Assembly (NCBI RefSeq): GCF_014650955.1 | Contig: NZ_BMVY01000022.1 | Coordinates: forward strand, 62,001-126,000 | Length of the DNA: 64,000 bases | Reading direction: 5' to 3' | Source of the DNA: Streptomyces tauricus | Lineage (GTDB): Bacteria; Actinomycetota; Actinomycetes; Streptomycetales; Streptomycetaceae | Part shown: positions 43,774 to 51,984 of the stretch, one piece after another | Numbering within the stretch: the stretch's first letter is position 1 | How the letters are laid out: every line of letters starts with the position of its first letter | Made by a program: the position numbers and the translations under genes | The notes under the pieces: model-generated | Seen by the model: the letters and a program-made list of their open reading frames with translations, nothing else | What the model was told of the DNA's origin: nothing | Database searches by the model: none

Positions 43774-45135
43774 ATGGCAGCAGCGTCACCGGACGCCACG
43801 GCGGGGGACGGGGAGGGCATACCGGGGCGGACCGATCGGGCCGGGCCCACCGGCGGGCCCGGACGGCGCACGGCGGTCGTCGGCTCGGGTGTCGCCGGGC
43901 TCACCGCCGCGTACATCCTCGGGCGTACGCACCGGGTGTCCCTGTACGAGGCGGACGAGCGGCTCGGTGGACACGCCCACACCCATGAGCTGACGTCGTC
44001 GGACGGCCGGGTGCAGCGCGTCGACTCCGGTTTCATCGTGCACAACCGCCGCACCTATCCGAACCTGCTCCGGCTCTTCGCCGAACTCGGCGTCGCCACG
44101 CAGGAGTCGGAGATGAGCATGTCCGTACGCTGCGACGGCTGCGGCCTCGAATACGCGGGCGCACGGGGCCCCGCGGGACTCCTCGCCCAGCCCCGGAACG
44201 CGCTGCGCGGCCGGTACCTGCGCATGCTCTCCGAGGTGCCGCGCTTCCACCGGGCCGCGCGGCGACTGCTGGCCCGGGCGGACGCGGGAGCCGGGGCGGC
44301 GGACGACGCCCTCACGCTGGGCGGGTTCCTGGCCCGGCAGCGCTTCTCCGCCTACTTCGTCGCGCACTTCATGACCCCCCTGGTGTCGGCGGTGTGGTCC
44401 TGCGACGCGGCGACGGCCCAGCGCTATCCGGCGGCCTATCTGTTCCGCTTCCTGGCGAACCACGGACTGCTGTCGATCGGCGGCTCACCGGTTTGGCGCA
44501 CGGTGACCGGCGGCTCGCGCGCGTACGTGGACCGGGTCGCCAAGCACATCGACGCGGTGCACACCTCGACCCCCGTCCGCGCGGTCCGCCGGCACCACGA
44601 CCGCGTCGAGATCACTGCCGGGGACGGCACCACCGCCACGTACGACTCGGTGGTGCTGGCCGTCCATCCCGACCAGGCGCTGCGTCTGCTGGCCGACCCC
44701 ACCGAGCAGGAGCGGGACGTGCTCGGCGCCTTCCGCTACTCCCGCAACACCACCCTCCTGCACACCGACACCTCACCGCTGCCGCGCGCCCGTGGAGCGC
44801 GCGCCTCGTGGAACTACCTGATGCCGTCGTGCGCCGCGGGCGCCGACCGGGTCAGGGTCAGCTACGACATGAGCCGGCTCCAGCGCCTCGACGCACCCGA
44901 GACGTACGTCGTCACCCTGGGCGGCCTCGACCGGGTCGACCCGGACCAGGTCCTCGCCCGCATGGTGTACGAACACCCCGTCTACACACCGGAGTCGGTG
45001 GCCGCGCAGCGGCGGCTCCCCGCGCTGAACACCGCCGTCACCGCGTACGCCGGCGCCTACCACGGCTGGGGTTTCCACGAGGACGGCTGCCGTTCCGGGG
45101 TGACGGCGGCCGAGGCGCTGGGAGTGACGTGGTGA
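43774..45135 (+). CDS. FAD-dependent amine-oxidase-like oxidoreductase (first gene of lipid operon)
   Basis: 453 residues, ATG 43774 with GGAGGAA upstream. A short disordered N-terminus precedes the Rossmann FAD motif VVGSGVAGLTAAYIL (~residue 35) and the EADERLGGHAHTHE strand. The protein belongs to the amine oxidase/desaturase-like flavoproteins; homologues sit beside CFA-type methyltransferases in mycobacteria (Rv0449c) and alpha-proteobacteria. A role in dehydrogenating or otherwise oxidising methylated fatty acyl chains in phospholipids is inferred. It overlaps the next gene by 4 bases (GTGA), and the whole five-gene unit is coupled this way. Confidence 0.88.
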   Translation: MAAASPDATAGDGEGIPGRTDRAGPTGGPGRRTAVVGSGVAGLTAAYILGRTHRVSLYEADERLGGHAHTHELTSSDGRVQRVDSGFIVHNRRTYPNLLRLFAELGVATQESEMSMSVRCDGCGLEYAGARGPAGLLAQPRNALRGRYLRMLSEVPRFHRAARRLLARADAGAGAADDALTLGGFLARQRFSAYFVAHFMTPLVSAVWSCDAATAQRYPAAYLFRFLANHGLLSIGGSPVWRTVTGGSRAYVDRVAKHIDAVHTSTPVRAVRRHHDRVEITAGDGTTATYDSVVLAVHPDQALRLLADPTEQERDVLGAFRYSRNTTLLHTDTSPLPRARGARASWNYLMPSCAAGADRVRVSYDMSRLQRLDAPETYVVTLGGLDRVDPDQVLARMVYEHPVYTPESVAAQRRLPALNTAVTAYAGAYHGWGFHEDGCRSGVTAAEALGVTW

Positions 45136-45971
45136 CCCACGCCCCCGCCCCTCGCCCGGCCACCGACCCGCCCGCCCCTCGCCCGGAGACGGTCACGCGC
45201 GTCCCTCGCCCGGACACGGTCACGCCCGGCCGCCGCCCCGGCACGGTCACGCCCGCCCTCTACTCGTGCGAGGTCACCCACGTCCGGACGGCGCCGACCC
45301 GGTACTCCATGCGCCATCGCACCTATCTGTGGCTCATCGACCCCGACCGGCCGCCCGAACTGCCGTGGTACCTGCGCCCGTTGGCCGGGTTCGACGCCCG
45401 CGACCACTTCGGCGGGGGCGCGCCGACGATCCGCGCGGGCCTCGACCGCTTCCTCGCCTCCCGCGGCGTCCACCTCGACGGCGGCTTGGTGGTGATGCTC
45501 GCCCACGCCCGCGTACTGGGCCACGTCTTCAACCCGCTCAGCCTCTACTGGTGCCACGGCCCCCAGGGCGAACTGCGCTGCGTCGTCGCCGAGGTCCACA
45601 ACACCTACGGGGAGCGGCACAGCTATCTGCTGACCCCGGACGAGGCCGGAGTGGCGCGCACCGCCAAGGAGTTCTACGTCTCGCCGTTCTTCCCCGTGGA
45701 CGGCGCCTACCGCATGCGTCTGCCCGTGCCGGACGACCGGCTCGACCTGAGCGTACGGCTGGAGCGCGACGGCGGCCGGCCGTTCACCGCGACCGTCCGC
45801 GGCACCCGCCGCCCCGCCACCCGGGGCGCGCTGGCGCGTGAGGCCGTGCGCCACCCGTGGTCCACCGCGGCCGTCTCGGCCGCCATCCGTGTCCACGGCA
45901 TCCGCCTTTTCCTGCGGGGACTGCCCGTCCAGCCCCGCCCCCGTCATCGATCCCAGGAGAGTGCCGAATGA
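45132..45971 (+). CDS. DUF1365 protein with repeat-rich N-terminus
   Basis: 279 residues from GTG 45132. The first ~40 residues are Pro/Arg/Thr-rich repeats (PRPETVT, PRPDTVT, RRPGTVT); the conserved domain starts at ALYSCEVTHVR. Signature segments are YSMRHRTYLWLIDPD, HARVLGHVFNPLSLYWCH and AKEFYVSPFFPVDGAYRM. DUF1365 is uncharacterised biochemically but nearly always lies between a flavin oxidoreductase and a CFA-type methyltransferase (Rv0448c in M. tuberculosis). A start closer to the domain is possible. Part of the five-gene operon. Confidence 0.87.
   Translation: MTHAPAPRPATDPPAPRPETVTRVPRPDTVTPGRRPGTVTPALYSCEVTHVRTAPTRYSMRHRTYLWLIDPDRPPELPWYLRPLAGFDARDHFGGGAPTIRAGLDRFLASRGVHLDGGLVVMLAHARVLGHVFNPLSLYWCHGPQGELRCVVAEVHNTYGERHSYLLTPDEAGVARTAKEFYVSPFFPVDGAYRMRLPVPDDRLDLSVRLERDGGRPFTATVRGTRRPATRGALAREAVRHPWSTAAVSAAIRVHGIRLFLRGLPVQPRPRHRSQESAE
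45177..45255 (+). repeat. ~27-bp tandem repeat in the DUF1365 gene start
   Basis: Three degenerate units of about 27 bases sharing CGGNNACGGTCACGC encode (P)RPxTVTxx repeats at the extreme N-terminus. The array lies between the possible start codon and the conserved domain. Confidence 0.75.
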
Positions 45972-47236
45972 GGACAGCGGAGCCCGGCTCCATCGCCGGA
46001 CGGCGTATGGACGCGGACCCCGAACTGTGGCCGGACGTGGTCGACCGGCCGGGTGCCTCGCGCGCCCGGACCGCTCTCACCCGGACCCTGGTACGCCGGG
46101 CGCTGGAACGCCTGCCGCTGCGGGTGCGGTTCCCCGACGGGACGCAGTTCGGCGCGGGCGGACCGCTCGTCGAGATCCACGACCCGGAGGCGTTCCACCG
46201 CCGTGTCGGCACCCGGGGCCTGATCGGATTCGGCGAGTCCTACATGGCGGGGGAGTGGGACGCCCCCGACCTGGTCGCCGCACTCACCGTCCTCGCGGGC
46301 AGCCTCGCGGAGCTGATCCCGGCACCGCTGCAGCGACTGCGCGGACTGTGGGCCCCCAGGCAGCCGGGCTCCCAGCGCAACACACCCGGCGGCGCCCGCG
46401 ACAACATCAGCCGCCACTACGACCTGTCCAACGACCTGTTCGCGCTCTTCCTGGACGACACCCTCAGCTACTCGGCGGCCCTGTTCCGGGGCTTCCCCGC
46501 CACCTGGCCGCTCCTGGCCACCGCACAGCACCGCAAGATCGACCGGCTGCTCGACCTCGCCGAGGTCGGCGCGGGCACCCGGCTGCTGGAGATCGGCACC
46601 GGCTGGGGCGAGCTGGCGCTGCGGGCCGCCGCCCGCGGCGCCCATGTCACCTCCCTCACCCTCTCCCGTGAACAGCGGGACCTCGCGATCGAGCGGGTCC
46701 GCGAGGCGGGCCACGCCGACCGGGTCTCCGTGGAGCTGTGCGACTACCGCGAGGCCACCGGGACGTACGACGCGGTGGTGAGCGTCGAGATGATCGAGGC
46801 GGTCGGCGTGGAGTTCTGGCCCGTCTACTTCCGTACGATCGACGCCCGCCTCGCCCCCGGCGGCCGGGCCGCGCTGCAGGCCATCACCATGCCGCACGAG
46901 CGGATGCTGGCCGCCCGCCACACCTTCACCTGGATCCAGAAGTACATCTTCCCCGGCGGCCAGGTGCCCTCCGTCGAGGCGGTGGAACAGACCGTCCGCG
47001 ACCACACGCGGCTGAGTGTCACCCGCCGCGACGCCTTCGGCGCGCACTACGCGGAGACCCTGCGCCTGTGGCGCGAACGGTTCGCCGCCCGCGCGGACGA
47101 GGTCGGCGCCCTCGGCTTCGACGAGACCTTCCGCCGGATGTGGACCTTCTACCTGTCCTACTCGGAAGCCGGGTTCCGCTCCGGCTACCTCGACGTCCAG
47201 CACTACCTGTTCACGAAGGAGAACCCGTCCCGATGA
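45968..47236 (+). CDS. CFA-type SAM methyltransferase 1 (UfaA1-like)
   Basis: 422 residues, ATG 45968 (ATGA overlap) with AGGAGA upstream. An N-terminal lipid-binding helical region is followed by NISRHYDLSNDLFALFLDDT, the SAM site LLEIGTGWGELALRAA (~residue 205) and VVSVEMIEAVG, where canonical CFA synthases read EMFEHVG; Glu is kept but His is Ala. The same EMIEAVG pattern is, as I recall, found in UfaA1-type enzymes that methylate oleoyl chains to 10-methyl acids. It likely adds a methyl or methylene group to membrane acyl chains. Third gene of the operon; homologous to Rv0447c by position and family. Confidence 0.9.
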   Translation: MRTAEPGSIAGRRMDADPELWPDVVDRPGASRARTALTRTLVRRALERLPLRVRFPDGTQFGAGGPLVEIHDPEAFHRRVGTRGLIGFGESYMAGEWDAPDLVAALTVLAGSLAELIPAPLQRLRGLWAPRQPGSQRNTPGGARDNISRHYDLSNDLFALFLDDTLSYSAALFRGFPATWPLLATAQHRKIDRLLDLAEVGAGTRLLEIGTGWGELALRAAARGAHVTSLTLSREQRDLAIERVREAGHADRVSVELCDYREATGTYDAVVSVEMIEAVGVEFWPVYFRTIDARLAPGGRAALQAITMPHERMLAARHTFTWIQKYIFPGGQVPSVEAVEQTVRDHTRLSVTRRDAFGAHYAETLRLWRERFAARADEVGALGFDETFRRMWTFYLSYSEAGFRSGYLDVQHYLFTKENPSR

Positions 47237-48543
47237 GTACCGCCCGCCCCGCCCGACCCGGGGCCGCCCACCGGCTCGCCGCGCCGGCCGAGGACGCGCT
47301 CGGCGGCCGTCTCCCGGTCCGGCTGCGCGCCTGGGACGGCAGCGAGACCGGCCCCGCCGACGCCCCCGTGGTCGTCGTACGCTCCCGGCGCGCCCTGCGC
47401 CGACTGCTGTGGCAGCCCGGTGAACTGGGCCTCGCCCAGGCTTACATCACCGGCGAACTCGACGTCGAGGGCGACCTCGCCCAGGCGCTGCGGGCCGTGT
47501 GGGGAGCCGTCCGTGAGCGGGGCGAGCATGCCCCCCGGTTCACGACGGCCGACCGCGTCAGGGCGGTACGGACCGCGCTGCGGCTGGGAGCCGTCGGCCC
47601 GCGCCCCGCCACGCCCGCCTCCCAGGCGCGCCTGCGGGGCGGACTGCACAGCAAGGCCCGCGACCGGGCCGCCATCAGCCACCACTACGACCTGTCGAAC
47701 GACTTCTACCGGCTGCTCCTCGACGAGACCATGGCGTACTCGTGCGGCTACTGGACGAGCGACGAGGCCGAGTTCACGGACGCCGACGCCCAGCGGGCCA
47801 AGCTGGAACTCATCTGCCGCAAGCTGGATCTCGCCCCGGGCGCCCGGCTGCTCGACATCGGCTGCGGCTGGGGCTCCCTCACGCTGTACGCCGCCGAGCG
47901 GCACAAGGCGCAGGTCACCGCGGTCACCCTGGCCCGCGAACAGGCCGCGTACATCCGGGAGCAGGTCCGCGAGCGCGGTCTTGAGCACCAGGTCGACGTG
48001 GTGTGCCAGGACTACCGGGACATCGTCGGCGGCGCCTACGACGCGGTCGCCACGGTGGAGATGGGCGAGCACGTGGGGGACGCCGAGTACCCGGCGTTCG
48101 CCGCCGCCCTGCACCGCTTGGTGCGACCGCGCGGCCGTGTCCTCGTCCAGCAGATGTCCCGGGGGAGCAACGCCCCGGGCGGGGGTGAGTTCATCGAGGC
48201 GTACATCGCGCCCGACATGCACATGAGACCCATGGGACGGACGGTCGGGCTGCTGGAGGCCGCCGGCCTCGAAGTGCGGTCCGTGGAGTCGATGCGCGAG
48301 CACTACGTCCGCACGATCGAGGGCTGGCACCGCACGTTGGAGGACCACTGGGACGCGTTCGTCCGGCTGGTGGGCGAGGAGACCGCCCGGGTGTGGCGGC
48401 TCTACCTGGTCGGCGCAGCGCTCGCGTTCGAGGAGGGACGCATGGGCGTCGACCAGATCCTCGGCGTCCGTCCGGCGCCGGGCGGGGACAGCGGAATGCC
48501 GCCCTCGCAGCGCTCCTGGTACACGGCCCTGGACGGACGGTGA
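47233..48543 (+). CDS. CFA-type SAM methyltransferase 2
   Basis: 436 residues, ATG 47233 (ATGA overlap). Same fold as its neighbour but only distantly similar: AISHHYDLSNDFYRLLLDET, SAM site LLDIGCGWGSLTLYAA and VATVEMGEHVGDAEY with the canonical Glu-His pair. The family's N-terminal domain is present (LLWQPGELGLAQAYITGELD). Two divergent CFA-type enzymes in one operon suggest sequential or alternative modifications of the same acyl chain, not simple redundancy. Translationally coupled to the next gene. Confidence 0.9.
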   Translation: MSTARPARPGAAHRLAAPAEDALGGRLPVRLRAWDGSETGPADAPVVVVRSRRALRRLLWQPGELGLAQAYITGELDVEGDLAQALRAVWGAVRERGEHAPRFTTADRVRAVRTALRLGAVGPRPATPASQARLRGGLHSKARDRAAISHHYDLSNDFYRLLLDETMAYSCGYWTSDEAEFTDADAQRAKLELICRKLDLAPGARLLDIGCGWGSLTLYAAERHKAQVTAVTLAREQAAYIREQVRERGLEHQVDVVCQDYRDIVGGAYDAVATVEMGEHVGDAEYPAFAAALHRLVRPRGRVLVQQMSRGSNAPGGGEFIEAYIAPDMHMRPMGRTVGLLEAAGLEVRSVESMREHYVRTIEGWHRTLEDHWDAFVRLVGEETARVWRLYLVGAALAFEEGRMGVDQILGVRPAPGGDSGMPPSQRSWYTALDGR

Positions 48544-49346
48544 ACGGGTTCCCCTGGGCGGCCTTCGCCCAGAACCTCGCTTACGCGGCAGCCGCCGCGC
48601 TGACCGTCATGCTCGTCACCTTCGCCGTCGCCGTCCGCAAGGGCCTGCACCGCGTCGTGGACGTCGCCTGGGGCGTCGGCTTCACCGCCGTCGCCCTCGT
48701 CTCGTTCCTCGCCTCCGCCGGTGAGGGGGACGAGGGGCGACGCCTCCTGGTCACCGCCCTGACCGCGGTGTGGGGGCTGCGGCTGGCCGCGCACATCGCC
48801 TGGCGCGGCCGGGGCCACGGCGAGGACCCGCGCTACGACGCGATGCTCGCCAAGGCCCCCGGCAACCGCGACCTCTACGCGCTGCGCATGGTCTACCTGC
48901 TGCAGGGCGCCCTCGTCTGGCTGGTGTCACTGCCCGTCCAGGCCGCGCAGTACGTGTCCGGCCCCCTGAGCGGATTCGTGTGGGCCGGGGTCGTCCTGTG
49001 GGCGGTCGGGATGTTCTTCGAGACGGTCGGGGATTTCCAGCTCGCCCGGTTCAAGGCGGACCCCGCGAACCGGGGCAGGATCATGGACCGCGGCCTGTGG
49101 AGCTGGACCCGGCACCCCAACTACTTCGGCGACTTCTGCGTCTGGTGGGGCCTGTTCCTCCTGGCCTGCGACTCCGGAGCGGCGGCCGCGGTGTCCGCGG
49201 TGTCCCCCCTGGTGATGAGCTTCCTGCTCGTCAACGGCAGCGGGAAGCCCATGCTGGAGCGGCACATGGCGGAGCGTCCGGGATTCGCCGAGTACCGGGC
49301 GAGGACCAGCGGCTTCTTCCCGCGCCCGCCGAAGCGGAGTGGCTGA
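48540..49346 (+). CDS. DUF1295 membrane protein (steroid reductase-like fold)
   Basis: 268 residues, GTG 48540 (GTGA overlap). About six membrane helices, with the C-terminal pattern of the isoprenylcysteine methyltransferase/steroid 5-alpha-reductase superfamily: MDRGLWSWTRHPNYFGDFCVWWG, then NGSGKPMLERHMAERPGFAEYRA. Such proteins reduce double bonds using NADPH. In this operon the substrate may be an unsaturated methylated acyl chain; its mycobacterial counterpart is Rv0446c. Last gene, followed by a terminator. Confidence 0.9.
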   Translation: MNGFPWAAFAQNLAYAAAAALTVMLVTFAVAVRKGLHRVVDVAWGVGFTAVALVSFLASAGEGDEGRRLLVTALTAVWGLRLAAHIAWRGRGHGEDPRYDAMLAKAPGNRDLYALRMVYLLQGALVWLVSLPVQAAQYVSGPLSGFVWAGVVLWAVGMFFETVGDFQLARFKADPANRGRIMDRGLWSWTRHPNYFGDFCVWWGLFLLACDSGAAAAVSAVSPLVMSFLLVNGSGKPMLERHMAERPGFAEYRARTSGFFPRPPKRSG

Positions 49347-49385
49347 GGCCCACCGGAGGCCGGGCCGCAGGGGCCACGCAAAGCT

Positions 49386-49429
49386 GACTGTGCCGCTCCC
49401 TCCCCCGCCGGGGAGGAAGCGGCACAGTC
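49386..49429. terminator. Strong bidirectional terminator between the lipid operon and rskA
   Basis: GACTGTGCCGCT (49386-49397) pairs perfectly with AGCGGCACAGTC (49418-49429), and the stem continues through CCTCCCC/GGGGAGG with one offset base, giving about 19 pairs around a CGCC loop. It separates two converging transcription units. Confidence 0.88.
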
Positions 49430-49436
49430 GGTCCGG

Positions 49437-50189
49437 TCAGGCAGGGAACGTCATCAGGGCCACGGGATCAGAGGTCGGCTCGGCCGAGCCGCCTGCCGGT
49501 TCGACCGTGATGCCCATCCCGGACGCCCCGTCCACCGCCCCCTCCAGGAGGACCGCCTCGGCCGTCCGGTGGGAGTCCATCAGCCCGGCCGACCGCATGG
49601 TGCCCCCGTCGTCGAACCACAGCTGATAGACCTTGCCGCTCGGCGGGGCGGCCATGCCCGAGGCGATGAAGACCGCCTCGTCCCGGCTCTTGGAGACCAC
49701 CACCGTGCCGCGGGCCCCGCCCGCCAGTTCGGCGCCGGCCGTCCTGGCGTCCGAGGCGGCCAGCACGGCCGCGATCGCATCCGTACGGCGCTCCGACCGC
49801 CGGGCCTGCTCACTCGCGTCCTGCGCCCGCTCGTACTGCCACACGGTCGTCCCGCCGAACGCGGCCACCCCGGCCACACAGGCGGCGAGCGCCCACCGGG
49901 ACAGCCTGCGGGCCCGGATGCCGCCGCCCGGGGGCCGGGTCAGGGGCACGACGCGCGGGCTGTCCTGGCGGACCGCCGTGATCCTTCGCATGACCCGGCT
50001 CTTGAGAGCGGAGGGCGAGGAGACGGAGACGGCGAGACCGAGCCGGGCCGCGGTCTCGCTCAGTTCGAGCGCCTCCCGCGCGCAGGCCTCACAGTCCGCG
50101 GCGTGCCGTTCGAACGCGCCCCGCTCCTCGTCGGAGAGCGCGTGCAGCGCGTACGCGCCCGTCAGCGTGTGCAGGTCGACCGTGCTCAC
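49437..50189 (-). CDS. rskA: Anti-sigma-K factor RskA-like
   Basis: 250 residues. The N-terminal anti-sigma domain carries the H-x3-C-x2-C zinc pattern (FERHAADCEACARE, residues ~27-37). One membrane helix follows (WALAACVAGVAAFGGTTVW, ~residue 105), then an extracytoplasmic RskA domain (VYQLWFDDGGTMRSAGLM, GMGITVEPAGGSAEPTSDPV). It holds SigK inactive until a signal triggers proteolysis. The start overlaps the sigK stop (ATGA-type), so the two are coupled. Confidence 0.92.
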   Translation of the reverse strand: MSTVDLHTLTGAYALHALSDEERGAFERHAADCEACAREALELSETAARLGLAVSVSSPSALKSRVMRRITAVRQDSPRVVPLTRPPGGGIRARRLSRWALAACVAGVAAFGGTTVWQYERAQDASEQARRSERRTDAIAAVLAASDARTAGAELAGGARGTVVVSKSRDEAVFIASGMAAPPSGKVYQLWFDDGGTMRSAGLMDSHRTAEAVLLEGAVDGASGMGITVEPAGGSAEPTSDPVALMTFPA

Positions 50190-50770
50190 GCGGTCACCCC
50201 CAGGCAGTCACGCAGCCGGATGAGGCCGTCGCGCAGCCGGGTCTTGACCGTGCCGAGCGGCAGTGCCAGCGACTCGGCCACCTCGCGGTAGGTCAGGCCG
50301 CGGTAGTACGCCAGGGTCACGGACTGACGCTGCAGTTCCGTCAGGGTGCGCAGACAGCGCCGAACCTGTTCGCGTTCCAGTCGGGCTTCCACCTGTTCCG
50401 TCACCTCGTCGTACTCGGGGGCGTGGTCGAGCAGGGCCGCCCTGTGCTCACGTGCGGCGGAGGCCTCGACCGAGCGGACCCGGTCGACGGCACGCTGGTG
50501 GGCGAGAGTGAGCACCCAGTTGATGACGGAGCCGCGTTCGCGCCGGTAGCGGGCGGCGGAGCGCCACACCTCGACCAGTACTTCCTGGGCCACCTCCTCC
50601 GACTGGGCCTGATCGCGCAGCACGCCGCGCACGACGCCGATGACGGGGCCCGCCACGACGTCGTAGAGCCCGGCGAAGGCCTGCTGGTCACCGAGGGCGA
50701 CGCTGCCCATCAGGTCCTGCAGATCAGGTTCGGCCGAGGGGTTCTTGCCGATGTGCACGGCTTCTTTCAC
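50186..50770 (-). CDS. sigK: ECF sigma factor SigK
   Basis: 194 residues, GTG 50770 with GGAGG eight bases upstream. Region 2 (FAGLYDVVAGPVIGVVRGVL, SEEVAQEVLVEVWRSAARYR) and region 4 (RCLRTLTELQRQSVTLAYYR, LTYREVAESLALPLGTVKTR) are complete. Together with the downstream RskA gene and the facing FAD/DUF1365/CFA/DUF1295 operon it matches the M. tuberculosis sigK locus (Rv0444c-Rv0449c) gene for gene, apart from the extra methyltransferase. It probably reads its own promoter and that of the lipid operon. Confidence 0.9.
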   Translation of the reverse strand: MKEAVHIGKNPSAEPDLQDLMGSVALGDQQAFAGLYDVVAGPVIGVVRGVLRDQAQSEEVAQEVLVEVWRSAARYRRERGSVINWVLTLAHQRAVDRVRSVEASAAREHRAALLDHAPEYDEVTEQVEARLEREQVRRCLRTLTELQRQSVTLAYYRGLTYREVAESLALPLGTVKTRLRDGLIRLRDCLGVTA

Positions 50771-51254
50771 GAGGGGGTCCTCCGGGAGGCGAGCTTCGTA
50801 CGGCTGGAATCCGTTGCCGGGGAGCCGGCGGATTGGTCAGGGGCGGATCTCTCTGCCCGTCCGTCCGTGCCGGGGCGCGTCGGCCGAAGCCCGAGTCCGG
50901 GGCGCCGTCGATGGTCCGGGACGGCGCCCCGGGCTGTTGGGCCGCGCCGGCGGGCCGAACGCCGACGCGACCTCCCCTCCCGGGACAGCCGACTGCCCCG
51001 GGAGGAGGTTCCGCGGGAGCGGCGGGCCGTGCCGCTCCTTGCCGTCCGGTCTTCCGGCGATACGGGCAGCCCGGATGCACCGACGTGACATCGGTCCGTT
51101 CCGAAGCGAAAGAGGCACGCCTCGAAATGAAGGTGACGTGAAGTGAAGCGAAGTTGGTCCGGTTTGTGGCAGCACTGAAAAAGATGCATCGTTTTTGCGT
51201 CGAACTGCGTCACCGGAGGTGCGTACCCGTCGGAACGGCCCGATCGCCGTCATG
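50771..51254. other. 484-base gap between sigK and the second ECF sigma gene
   Basis: The left part contains the sigK promoter. The right part has an AT-rich near-palindrome, AAAAAGATGCATCGTTTTT (51178-51196), and GAAGTGAAGCGAAG-type repeats (51137-51154). I find no gene. The palindrome lies 59 bases past the stop of the leftward sigma gene and could act in termination or as a binding site. Confidence 0.5.
50808..50836 (-). promoter_or_regulatory. SigK-like promoter of sigK
   Basis: Read leftward: CCAATCC (50836-50830), 16-bp spacer, CGGATT (50813-50808). It begins 66 bases before the GTG start. It matches the promoter of the lipid operon in both boxes except the fifth -10 base, and in spacing. 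Autoregulation by SigK is inferred. Confidence 0.72.
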
Positions 51255-51860
51255 TCAGCCGCTCACTTCGCGGCGCAGTCCGTGCTTCAGCTGGTGCAGC
51301 CCGCGGCGGGCATGGCTCTTGACGGTCCCCAGCGGCAGACCGGTGCGCCGGGCGATCTGGGTCTGCGTCAGGTCCTCGTAGAAGGCGAGGCGCAGGACCC
51401 GCTGCTGGGTGGTCGGCAGCTTGGCCATCTCCCGCCCCACCAGCACCCGGTCGAGCACGGCCTCGGGCCGTTCCGCCACCGGATCGGCGAGCACCAGGAC
51501 GGCCCCCGCCGACGCGACGAGCTCGGCCCGGCGGGTCCGGGCCGCCAGGGCATCGGCGATCTTGCGCTTGGCGATGCCGACGATCCACCCGGCGATCGCG
51601 CCGCGCTCGGGCCGGTAGCCGTGCCGGCCGCGCCACATGCCCAGGAACACCTGCTGGGTGACGTCCTCGGCCTCCTTGTCGTCGCCCAGCGCCCGCCGGG
51701 CGAGCGTGTGCACCAGGGGCGACCACCTGTCATGGGCTGCGGCGAGGCAGGCCTCGTCGCCGCGCACCAGGCCCCGGGCCACCTCTTCGTCGGTCAGTGG
51801 TTCGTCGTGCGGCACCCGCCGGGGAACGGTCAGCTGCGCGGGCGTCTTTTGTCCGGTCAT
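51255..51860 (-). CDS. ECF sigma factor paired with a MerR/B12-type regulator
   Basis: 201 residues, ATG 51860 with AGGAG upstream. Region 2 (SPLVHTLARRALGDDKEAED, VTQQVFLGMWRGRHGYRPER) and region 4 (LPTTQQRVLRLAFYEDLTQT, IARRTGLPLGTVKSHARRGL) are complete. It diverges by 124 bases from a MerR-type gene. This resembles the Streptomyces LitS-LitR arrangement, in which the B12-type photoreceptor controls a sigma factor gene in response to light. No anti-sigma gene is adjacent, in keeping with control at the transcriptional level. Confidence 0.9.
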   Translation of the reverse strand: MTGQKTPAQLTVPRRVPHDEPLTDEEVARGLVRGDEACLAAAHDRWSPLVHTLARRALGDDKEAEDVTQQVFLGMWRGRHGYRPERGAIAGWIVGIAKRKIADALAARTRRAELVASAGAVLVLADPVAERPEAVLDRVLVGREMAKLPTTQQRVLRLAFYEDLTQTQIARRTGLPLGTVKSHARRGLHQLKHGLRREVSG

Positions 51861-51948
51861 GGCTCACGGCTCCTCGCCTCGGACGTCGGCCTCCAGGCCG
51901 CGCGGGCGGCCCGGTGCGGTCATCCTGGGAGCGATGGGGCGAAGCCTT

Positions 51949-51984
51949 CAAACCGCGTCGATTCTGCGTCGTATAGTCGTTTCC
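51949..51984 (+). promoter_or_regulatory. Candidate promoter giving a leaderless mRNA for the MerR-type gene
   Basis: A TATAGT -10 box lies at 51972-51977, only seven bases before the ATG at 51985, so transcription would start at or beside the start codon. No ribosome site is present. The -35 region (CAAACC/TTCAAA near 51947-51954) is weak, as expected for a regulated promoter. GCGTCG is repeated at 51955-51960 and 51966-51971. Confidence 0.55.
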
